This document shows, in pieces, positions 1 to 4,992 of a stretch of DNA of 5,722 bases. The stretch spans positions 1 through 5,722 of the forward strand of contig PCSD01000076.1 in assembly GCA_002771615.1 (NCBI GenBank). The letters are read 5' to 3'. The notes beneath the pieces are model-generated. The model worked only from the letters and a program-made list of their open reading frames with translations. It was not told the DNA's origin and did no database searches. A program made the translations under genes and the position numbers. This stretch comes from Candidatus Falkowbacteria bacterium CG23_combo_of_CG06-09_8_20_14_all_49_15 (GTDB lineage: Bacteria; Patescibacteriota; Patescibacteriia; Patescibacteriales; UM-FILTER-48-10). Each line of letters opens with the position of its first letter. Within the stretch, counting starts at the first letter, position 1.

Positions 1-79
1 TATCAATGGCCGTTTTTTTAGCCATCAGAATGATTGATTTTGGAATTCGCAATGTTGTTTTTACTAGTTCGTCTTGCAT
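1..79 (-). CDS. Partial ribbon-helix-helix-like DNA-binding protein (N-terminus only)
   Basis: Reading leftward from an ATG at 79-77 there are 26 open codons before the window edge, beginning MQDELVKTTLRIPKSI. The pattern KTTLRIPKS, a short strand of alternating polar and hydrophobic residues followed by Pro and an amphipathic stretch (SIILMAKKTAID), is what the start of CopG/Arc-type ribbon-helix-helix repressors and antitoxins looks like. In that family the first strand pairs in a dimer and inserts into the DNA major groove. The fold call rests on this short stretch only, because the two helices that would confirm it are mostly off the edge. A consensus-like promoter sits immediately upstream, so close that the transcript would have almost no leader. 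Proteins of this family are often autoregulated antitoxins, but no partner gene is visible here. The gene is divergent from the pilin operon. Confidence 0.55.
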   Translation of the reverse strand, partial: MQDELVKTTLRIPKSIILMAKKTAID

Positions 80-86
80 GGTTCTT

Positions 87-115
87 ACTATGCCATAAAG
101 CCAGCAATCTGTCAA
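87..115 (-). promoter_or_regulatory. Sigma70-type promoter of the partial RHH gene
   Basis: On the minus strand a perfect -35 TTGACA (110-115) is followed after exactly 17 bases by CATAGT (87-92), which matches the TATAAT -10 consensus at 4 of 6 positions. Only 7 bases lie between the -10 and the ATG at 79-77. Transcription would therefore start at or within a base or two of the start codon, predicting a leaderless or near-leaderless mRNA. No Shine-Dalgarno sequence is visible before this ATG, which is consistent with that reading. Confidence 0.5.
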
Positions 116-192
116 GAGAAATTGAATCCTCTCCACTATAGGAGCAGTGGGGATAGACGCACATCTATTCTTGTCATACCTTTTGTAACTCA

Positions 193-221
193 TTGACAAT
201 AATTATTCGAGCAGATAGAAT
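193..221 (+). promoter_or_regulatory. Sigma70-type promoter of the pilin operon
   Basis: A perfect -35 TTGACA (193-198) and a -10 TAGAAT (216-221, 5 of 6 matches to TATAAT) are separated by the optimal 17 bases. Transcription would start near 228, giving an untranslated leader of about 260 bases before the ATG at 488. This is long for such a compact region and agrees with the RNA structures seen farther down the leader. A weaker alternative promoter at 280-307 could give a shorter leader. Confidence 0.6.
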
Positions 222-384
222 AGCCTATGGACAGATTCTATGTTTTGCGTTTTGCACTCTCAAAAGAGTATATTTACGTTTGACAAGAGAATGAATTTTA
301 TGATAAGAAGCAAAGTAATTTCTAATCGGAAGATATGTCCGCAAGCTATTAAAGAATTCTATCTATAATTCGCGAAGCAAAATA

Positions 385-423
385 TATAAACAAGTTTGAA
401 ACCTTCGGTTATAAACAAGTTTG
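385..423 (+). repeat. Two 14-bp perfect direct repeats in the leader
   Basis: The sequence TATAAACAAGTTTG occurs at 385-398 and again at 410-423, with starts 25 bases apart. Between the copies lies a small hairpin, AACC (400-403) pairing with GGTT (407-410) around TTC. The second copy is also part of an inverted repeat, AAACAA-GT-TTGTTT (413-426). The pair could be a repeated binding site for a regulator or two similar RNA elements; the sequence alone does not decide. Confidence 0.75.
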
Positions 424-437
424 TTTTCTTTCAGAAA

Positions 438-469
438 ATAGTACCACGGCGCAAGCCGTAGGAATCTAT
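438..469 (+). ncRNA. Candidate structured leader RNA with GNRA-capped hairpin
   Basis: In the transcript leading to the pilin operon, ACGGC (446-450) pairs perfectly with GCCGT (455-459) around the stable GNRA-type tetraloop GCAA (451-454). The stem can continue through CC (444-445) with GG (461-462), with A460 bulged, and ATAG (438-441) with CTAT (466-469). The internal loop sets AGTA (440-443) opposite GAA (462-464), the combination typical of a bulged-G (sarcin-ricin or loop E) module. Such modules are common in riboswitches and ribosomal-protein leaders. The structure ends only 18 bases before the start codon, well placed to influence translation of the first gene. No known RNA family was recognised. 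Calling it a regulatory RNA is an inference from structure and position. Confidence 0.4.
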
Positions 470-487
470 GAAAACCTTTGGATAAGC

Positions 488-880
488 ATGAAGACAAGAC
501 TATACGTCTTACGATCTGTCTATTTATTCTTGTTTCTACTAACCCTAGGAATGTTGAATTCATCCCTAACGCATGGAAAAGAAAACGCTATCGTCATAAA
601 CGCAAAGACGACAGAAGCCGTTAATTTAAACAATGCCGACAATAAATATGGGCCGTTGCCCCTAAATCCCGATGAATATAAAAACTTTGAACAAAGAAAA
701 AACCCCTTCTTTGATAGTGTGGCTAAATATCTTCCCTATGTTACTCTTTTTCTCTCTATAATTATTCTAGTTGTCTCAGTTATTAAAAAATTCCACCAGC
801 CGAAGTCCCGCGGCAGCGATCGCGAAAAGACAAGTTACCTTGAACAAATTGATTGGGAGACAAAAGTAAAATATGACTAA
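488..880 (+). CDS. Hypothetical membrane protein, first gene of pilin operon
   Basis: No family was recognised. The 130-residue product has two hydrophobic segments. Residues 11-23 (VYLFLFLLTLGML) follow a basic start (MKTRLYVLR) and look like a signal peptide or signal anchor, without a clean AXA cleavage site. Residues 83-99 (PYVTLFLSIIILVVSVI) are followed by KK and a charged 30-residue tail. The likely topology is a polar region of about 55 residues (30-80) outside the membrane and a C-terminal tail inside. The ATG at 488 has only a weak GGAT (480-483) as a possible ribosome site and lies just after a structured leader. The last 8 bases overlap the prepilin gene, so the two are probably translationally coupled and act in the same process. 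A role as a pilus assembly or anchoring partner is only an inference from that coupling. Confidence 0.75.
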   Translation: MKTRLYVLRSVYLFLFLLTLGMLNSSLTHGKENAIVINAKTTEAVNLNNADNKYGPLPLNPDEYKNFEQRKNPFFDSVAKYLPYVTLFLSIIILVVSVIKKFHQPKSRGSDREKTSYLEQIDWETKVKYD

Positions 881-1496
881 AAAAGTGCTAAGACTACTGC
901 ACGTAAATTCACAACAAGGCTTTACTTTGATAGAACTCCTGGTAGTAATTTCAATCATCGGGATTCTGAGTTCTATTGTTTTAATTGCTATTAATCCTTC
1001 CAATCTCTTAAAAAAAGCGCGGGATTCAAAAAGAAAGTCGGATCTGCAAACTATTTCCGAAGCCATCAGCCACTACCAACTCACCCATGATCAAATACCG
1101 GAAGGCGGCTATTCAACCTATACCCCCACTGGCGGAACTGGCACGGTCACTGTCGGTTTTTCAAATCAACCCAATTTTCTGCAAAATTTGGTAGACGATG
1201 ATCTTTTTACCAAAAATCCAACCGATCCGATAAATTCCAGCTCTCTTAATTACAAATATACAGGCTATATCAATGCTTATATCCCTGCCCCGGGATGGCA
1301 AATGTGCGGCGGATATTGGGTGACAACCTGCAATGGATTTATGATCTACACTTTTTTGGAAAATGGAAACGACCCGGACGGCTTTATTTACAACTTCCCT
1401 GCCGGCCACCCTTGTGTTGCCTATAACGGACAAAGGGCTGTCGGACCGGGTGGAACGGTGATGTATCTAGTAAAGCAGGGAACCGTGGCTTATTAA
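873..1496 (+). CDS. Type IV prepilin-like / pseudopilin protein
   Basis: The 207-residue protein has a class III signal: a basic leader MTKKVLRLLHVNSQQG is cut by a prepilin peptidase between Gly16 and Phe17. The exposed FTLIELLVVISIIGILSSIVL carries the conserved Glu at mature position 5 (E21) and forms the membrane helix that packs into the pilus or pseudopilus. The stretch NPSNLLKKARDSKRKSDLQTI (41-61) continues the N-terminal helix and resembles Patescibacteria (CPR) pilins. The globular part contains NPTDPINSSSLNYKYTGY (115-132), a form of the DP...YxY element of GspG-like pseudopilins, and three cysteines (145, 153, 181) that may form a disulfide. Start ATG 873 overlaps the upstream gene by 8 bases, with a weak GGGAGA (855-860) ahead of it. 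No pilus motor, platform or peptidase gene is in the window, so it could be a major pilin, a minor pilin or a pseudopilin. Confidence 0.9.
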   Translation: MTKKVLRLLHVNSQQGFTLIELLVVISIIGILSSIVLIAINPSNLLKKARDSKRKSDLQTISEAISHYQLTHDQIPEGGYSTYTPTGGTGTVTVGFSNQPNFLQNLVDDDLFTKNPTDPINSSSLNYKYTGYINAYIPAPGWQMCGGYWVTTCNGFMIYTFLENGNDPDGFIYNFPAGHPCVAYNGQRAVGPGGTVMYLVKQGTVAY

Positions 1497-4400
1497 ACTC
1501 TGCTGTTCTTCCTGTAAATTAACCACCCCAATATGCAACCCGTCACCGATATTATTCCGAAGATTAGGCTGAAACCCACCCATCCCGTTTTGGGCAATTG
1601 CGCAGGATCGTTGGCAGCATCAGTATTTTTTTGGTTTTCGGTTGAACTGGTCGCAATTTTGAGATAGAATTTTAAGCTGGCTGTATTGCCTGCCATGTCT
1701 TGAGCGCTGATTTCAACCAGATGCTGGCCAATGCTTAAATCTTCAGCTGGAATCCAGCTCCAGTATCCATCATCATCTGCCGTGAGTATAACCTGGATTA
1801 AAGCAGTTAAAACTTTAATGATGATCTGCGCTCCGGCATCACTTATGCCGGAAAAGACCGGTTTTCTTTGCATGGTTTCGTAAACGCCCGCATCTACGTC
1901 AACCGAAAGTCCAGCCGCGGTAACTGAGGTTAAAATTACCTGGGGATCGTAAATAATCGAGTCGGAATAAACTGGTGAAACGTTTCCGTGAGAATCCATA
2001 TATTTGACATACACCGTTTTTGTTCCCTCACCCGGCGTTAAAGTCCAGCTTTCAGAGGCTGTGAATGGTTCCCAAGTCGTATTACTAAAATCGCTTGTAT
2101 TCGCAATCATCATTTGCATTTCAGCCTCAGGAGAATAATCGTCCGTTGCCTGCAAGGAAAGAATGTTATTGCCAACAGAGGTGGTATAAGCAGAGCCTGA
2201 ATTGATCGCAATCGAACCTGTCGGCGGTTGATTATCAACAATCACAATTGTTAAATTGGGAGAATTGAACTGAATTCCTGCCGGATCTTCTTCTGAAGTA
2301 ATCGAAAAACTGTTGGTTACAATTCCTCCCTCAGTGGCGTCGGCTTTGACTTTATATTTTAGGGAAATCTGCAGGTTTGTTTTGGCTTGGACTTTTGCCA
2401 AAGCAAGGCTGATTTTATTTCCATTTAAAGTGTACTGGGTAAGCGGTTCTCCATCCAGTTCTATAGACCCGGTCACAAAATCCAAGAAGGATGAAAAGTT
2501 ATCTTCAATGGAAATCTGATCTCCGTCTTTCCAGCCGGAATTGACAAGATTGAGGATATATTCAACTTCATCTTCTCTTTCTAAGGGCGAACCATTAAGG
2601 TCGGAAGCAGAAACCGCAGAAGTCGTCAAATCGGCGATATAATTTTCAAAGGCATAGATGCCGCCATAAAAAAATCCGGCGTAAAATCTCGCAGGTTCAA
2701 TGTTATCCTGCCATGTCCAATAGAGAGCGTCTAAACTTTCGGGTAACCCTAAAGCCTCAAAAGTTTCCCAGTTTTCTCCTTTATCAGCTGAAAAATAGAT
2801 TCGTTTCGCCAGATAATCCGCGACATAAATTTTAGCATGATCGGAAGAATCAATAATAATATTGTTCAAAATCGGGCTTCCCCCACCCAATGCCAAATTT
2901 AACTTGTTCCAGTTCTCTCCATAATCGTCTGATCGGAAAATCCCGCCGTACTGAGTGTCATAATAGATAATGTTCGGCTCCAAAGGATCAATAGCCAGAT
3001 AACGACCACGGTTGGCGTAAGTACCTGTCAATCCGGCAGTTTTTTGTACCCACGTTTCTCCGCCATCCTCACTCTTCCAGAAATAACCATAGGCAGCGGC
3101 ATAGACGCGGTTGGAATCGGTTGGATCGATTTGAATATCCATCACCCGTCCGTTGGGAGCAAAAGACATTTTCTGAGTCCAGGTTTGACCGTTGTCTGAG
3201 CTTTTGTACATTTTTCCTCCGTTTCCGGCTGTAAAAAGATTTTGAGGATTGAACGAATCAGTAGCCAGCGCCCAAAGATAATCGGAAGACGGGGTAAAGA
3301 GAACTTGCCAATTCCTGCCGTTGTCAATTGATTTCATAACGCTGGTTCCGGAATAAAAAATGACTTGCGGGTTACTAGGCACTATTTCAAAATCCAGAAT
3401 ATCAGTAGCTTGTGAAAGAAGTTCCCAATCCTTGCCTTGATTTTGACTGCCATAAAAACCTTTACCCCACACAGCTGCATATAAATTGCCTAAGCTGTCA
3501 CTCTTTATTATTCTGGCCTCAACGGTTATGGGTAATCCGTTATTTTTCAGAATCAAAGTCTGACCGCCGTCATTTGAAGAATAAACCCCGTTGGACTGGG
3601 TTGCCAAAAAAAGATTTTGAGGGCTTGCCTGATCAACTGCAATTTTGTTGATGGTAATGGTGGTTGAACCGAGATTGGTAAAACTGGCGCCGTAATTCTC
3701 CGATTTCCACAAACCTTTTCCCTCAATTCCCAAATAAACAATCTGCGAATTAGTCGGATTAACGCTGATTGCTTTGACTATTCCGCTTATTTGATTAGCT
3801 AAAGTCCAATGCGACCCTGCATCAGAACTTAAATATAAACCGTAATCTCCTCCGGCATAAATGCGATTAGAGTCGGTTGGATCAATCGTCAGAGCATAAA
3901 TTTGACCGGTGGTTCCCGCACAATGTGCCCAATGATAACCGCCGTCTTGACTTATAAATACCCCGTCATAGGCCGTCCCGGCAAACATTTTGTTCGTATT
4001 TACGGAATCGATTGTTAAAGGCCAAGCATCGTTGCCGATACCCGAGCCGGCAATGTTGGAACCGGCGATCTGTGTCCAAGTTGCTGCTCCATCTGACGAC
4101 TTGAAAACTCCGCCGTGCCATCCGCCGATTATAGTCCCGGCAAAAAGGGTTTGCGGACTACCCGACTCCAAGGTCGCTCCGGAAAGATAACTTTTACTGC
4201 CTGTCCCGTCGTAACCGGGAATAGAGGTGCCGCTACTGGCAAATACCCAATGATCCCCGCCATCAACGGTTTTATAGACAAAACTTTGATCTCCGGCTGC
4301 ATCATAGGAAACCGCATAGAGAATGTCCGAGGAGCTATCAAGTAAAAGATTGATGCCGGTTTTGGAAGCCGGCAGGCCGGTATTTTTCTCAACCCAGGTA

Positions 4401-4636
4401 TCGCCATTATCGGTTGTTTTATAAACGCCTTTACTGCCAACCAAATAAAGTGTCCCGTTGTGGTTTGGATCAAAAATGAGGTCTTTGATTTGAGCGCCTG
4501 AAATGCCGATATTATGTTCGTTCCAACGGTAATTATTTGTGGCGTATGACAGAAAAGCGTGGGCGGGAATAAGAGTGTATATAAGCGCGAAAAAAAGTAT
4601 TATGACACCAATAATGATCAGCCTCTTTTTAAACAC
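1493..4636 (-). CDS. Secreted LPXTG-anchored surface protein with BNR/Asp-box beta-propellers
   Basis: With a GTG start at 4636-4634 the product has 1047 residues. KKR and a hydrophobic stretch (7-27) ending AHA form the signal peptide. Thirteen Asp-box motifs (S/T-x-D-x-G-x-x-W, some degenerate) begin near residues 74, 123, 180, 229, 270, 312, 354, 397, 436, 479, 522, 569 and 616. Most spacings are 39-47 residues, suggesting about 14 blades, or two seven-bladed propellers, as in sortilin/GH74-like proteins. Residues about 668-801 resemble a DUF11-type repeat; about 802-897 and 898-995 look like Ig-like domains. The C-terminus has LPKTG (1014-1018), a membrane helix and RKNSRV, a complete sortase sorting signal. 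The protein is probably covalently displayed and binds a glycan or protein; no catalytic residues were assigned. AGGAGG lies 6 bases before the GTG. A longer frame to a TTG at 4777 crosses two stem-loops and the composition change and is not credible. Confidence 0.88.
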   Translation of the reverse strand: MFKKRLIIIGVIILFFALIYTLIPAHAFLSYATNNYRWNEHNIGISGAQIKDLIFDPNHNGTLYLVGSKGVYKTTDNGDTWVEKNTGLPASKTGINLLLDSSSDILYAVSYDAAGDQSFVYKTVDGGDHWVFASSGTSIPGYDGTGSKSYLSGATLESGSPQTLFAGTIIGGWHGGVFKSSDGAATWTQIAGSNIAGSGIGNDAWPLTIDSVNTNKMFAGTAYDGVFISQDGGYHWAHCAGTTGQIYALTIDPTDSNRIYAGGDYGLYLSSDAGSHWTLANQISGIVKAISVNPTNSQIVYLGIEGKGLWKSENYGASFTNLGSTTITINKIAVDQASPQNLFLATQSNGVYSSNDGGQTLILKNNGLPITVEARIIKSDSLGNLYAAVWGKGFYGSQNQGKDWELLSQATDILDFEIVPSNPQVIFYSGTSVMKSIDNGRNWQVLFTPSSDYLWALATDSFNPQNLFTAGNGGKMYKSSDNGQTWTQKMSFAPNGRVMDIQIDPTDSNRVYAAAYGYFWKSEDGGETWVQKTAGLTGTYANRGRYLAIDPLEPNIIYYDTQYGGIFRSDDYGENWNKLNLALGGGSPILNNIIIDSSDHAKIYVADYLAKRIYFSADKGENWETFEALGLPESLDALYWTWQDNIEPARFYAGFFYGGIYAFENYIADLTTSAVSASDLNGSPLEREDEVEYILNLVNSGWKDGDQISIEDNFSSFLDFVTGSIELDGEPLTQYTLNGNKISLALAKVQAKTNLQISLKYKVKADATEGGIVTNSFSITSEEDPAGIQFNSPNLTIVIVDNQPPTGSIAINSGSAYTTSVGNNILSLQATDDYSPEAEMQMMIANTSDFSNTTWEPFTASESWTLTPGEGTKTVYVKYMDSHGNVSPVYSDSIIYDPQVILTSVTAAGLSVDVDAGVYETMQRKPVFSGISDAGAQIIIKVLTALIQVILTADDDGYWSWIPAEDLSIGQHLVEISAQDMAGNTASLKFYLKIATSSTENQKNTDAANDPAQLPKTGWVGFSLIFGIISVTGCILGWLIYRKNSRV

Positions 4637-4642
4637 TGCATA

Positions 4643-4648
4643 CCTCCT
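4643..4648 (-). promoter_or_regulatory. Ribosome binding site that fixes the GTG start
   Basis: The minus strand reads AGGAGG, a full Shine-Dalgarno sequence, 6 bases before GTG TTT AAA AAG at 4636. An ATG lies only one base after AGGAGG but is in another frame and too close for initiation. The GTG also puts KKR plus the hydrophobic segment at the very N-terminus, as a signal peptide requires. Confidence 0.85.
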
Positions 4649-4659
4649 ATAATTGTAGT

Positions 4660-4689
4660 ATCTTACGTGTTTACCTAAATTCTTGTCAA
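4660..4689 (-). promoter_or_regulatory. Sigma70-type promoter of the surface-protein gene
   Basis: On the minus strand a perfect -35 TTGACA (4684-4689) is followed after 18 bases by TAAGAT (4660-4665), 4 of 6 matches to TATAAT. The predicted start, near 4653, lies a few bases before the AGGAGG at 4648-4643, giving a very short leader of about 20 bases. The T-run of the upstream hairpin ends one base before the -35, so the gene is insulated from upstream transcription and driven by its own promoter. A TACAAT at 4657-4652 is a better -10 by sequence but is 26 bases from the -35. Confidence 0.5.
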
Positions 4690-4690
4690 C

Positions 4691-4751
4691 AAAAAAACGC
4701 TTTTTCACAATCACCGACCGAGAAAGTTGGTTAACTCCAAAAAAGCGTTTT
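4691..4751 (-). terminator. Second hairpin with T-run (inverted repeat 4694-4705 / 4740-4751)
   Basis: A perfect 12-bp inverted repeat pairs AAAACGCTTTTT (4694-4705) with AAAAAGCGTTTT (4740-4751). An inner hairpin pairs ACCGAC (4712-4717 region) with GTTGGT around a 7-base loop. Read on the minus strand, the 3' arm runs straight into more T residues (T7 in total over 4697-4691), the form of an intrinsic terminator. The stem is AT-rich, so it would be weaker than its upstream neighbour. It may be a back-up terminator, or an end repeat of another kind. Confidence 0.45.
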
Positions 4752-4831
4752 AAAAAGAGAGAGCGAGTTGCCCTCAAGACAGCAGACGTTTCGAAAACGT
4801 CTGTCCAGCCTGTCTCAAGAACAACTCGCTC
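4752..4831 (-). terminator. Large intrinsic terminator of the SPASM operon
   Basis: Three nested perfect stems are visible: GAGCGAGTTG/CAACTCGCTC (4761-4770 with 4822-4831), AGACAG/CTGTCT (4777-4782 with 4810-4815) and CAGACGTTT/AAACGTCTG (4783-4791 with 4795-4803) around the loop CGA. On the minus strand the outer stem ends in TCTCTTTTT (4760-4752), as expected for a rho-independent terminator. It begins 13 bases after the stop codon of the 47-residue peptide gene. The symmetric internal loops (six bases each side, 4771-4776 and 4816-4821) make it more elaborate than most terminators. The GC-rich part of the window ends exactly at this T-tract. Confidence 0.7.
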
Positions 4832-4844
4832 ACGGGCGGCGGGA

Positions 4845-4988
4845 TCAGCTCAGGGGATCAGAGCATGCATTCTTTTGCCCCATGAACCCGCCGCAGGCCT
4901 GCTGCAGAGCGTTAACGCTGAAGGCACTGAACGACAAACGCGTCATCAGCGCCGCCAGCGCGGCCACGATAGCCAAGCGCAGCTTCAT
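4845..4988 (-). CDS. Short secreted-type peptide, candidate substrate of the SPASM maturase
   Basis: This 47-codon gene is not a recognised family. The ATG at 4988 is 4 bases after the maturase stop and 7 bases after GGAGG, a much better ribosome site than most in the window. The product has a basic start (MKLR), an Ala/Leu-rich hydrophobic core (residues 5-23), and VNA (25-27), which fits signal peptidase cleavage. The tail, LQQACGGFMGQKNACSDPLS, is 20 residues with Cys32 and Cys42. Short Cys-containing peptides next to radical SAM/SPASM enzymes are typical substrates for post-translational modification (RiPP-type precursors). The modification, such as a thioether or other carbon-centred crosslink, cannot be read from sequence. 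The substrate role is inferred from adjacency and coupling. Alternatively it is a small secreted or membrane peptide without modification. Codon use is GC-rich like the maturase. Confidence 0.7.
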   Translation of the reverse strand: MKLRLAIVAALAALMTRLSFSAFSVNALQQACGGFMGQKNACSDPLS

Positions 4989-4992
4989 GTTA

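Larger units (their letters stand above)
80..487. other. Divergent intergenic region
   Basis: This stretch holds no convincing gene on either strand; the longest open frames lack a Shine-Dalgarno sequence and protein-like composition. It carries back-to-back promoters and the leader of the plus-strand pilin operon. Other structure includes a bulged hairpin at 126-154 (ATCC and CCAC pairing with GTGG and GGAT around a 10-base loop) and a 5-bp hairpin ACTCT/AGAGT at 256-269. There is also a second perfect TTGACA at 280-285, with only a weak -10 candidate GATAAG at 302-307. None of these minor elements has an assigned role. Confidence 0.6.

Noticed and set aside
438..470. Similarity of GCAAGCCGTAGGAATCTA to the second half of cyclic-di-GMP-I (GEMM) riboswitches, which often control pilus genes.
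   Set aside because: The required GGCAAACC and GAAA-loop helix of the 5' half are absent, and here the segment forms its own simple hairpin. A covariance-model search would settle it.
4706..4740. GTTGGTT/GTTAACT near the hairpin considered as an integron attC or other attachment core.
   Set aside because: Neither matches the GTTRRRY core, and no integrase or second copy of the site is present in the window.
4637..4777. A 47-residue N-terminal extension of the surface protein starting at a TTG (4777-4775).
   Set aside because: It would run through both hairpins, the promoter and the composition junction, has no ribosome site, and would bury the signal peptide. The GTG at 4636 with AGGAGG is far better.
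4752..4847. The TGA of the 47-residue peptide read as selenocysteine with the following stem-loop as a SECIS element, because some SPASM substrates contain selenocysteine.
   Set aside because: The hairpin starts 13 bases after the TGA and its apical loop is more than 50 bases away, with loop CGA and not a GGUC-type bacterial SECIS loop. Another in-frame TGA follows after four codons, and the hairpin ends in a T-tract, so termination explains it better.
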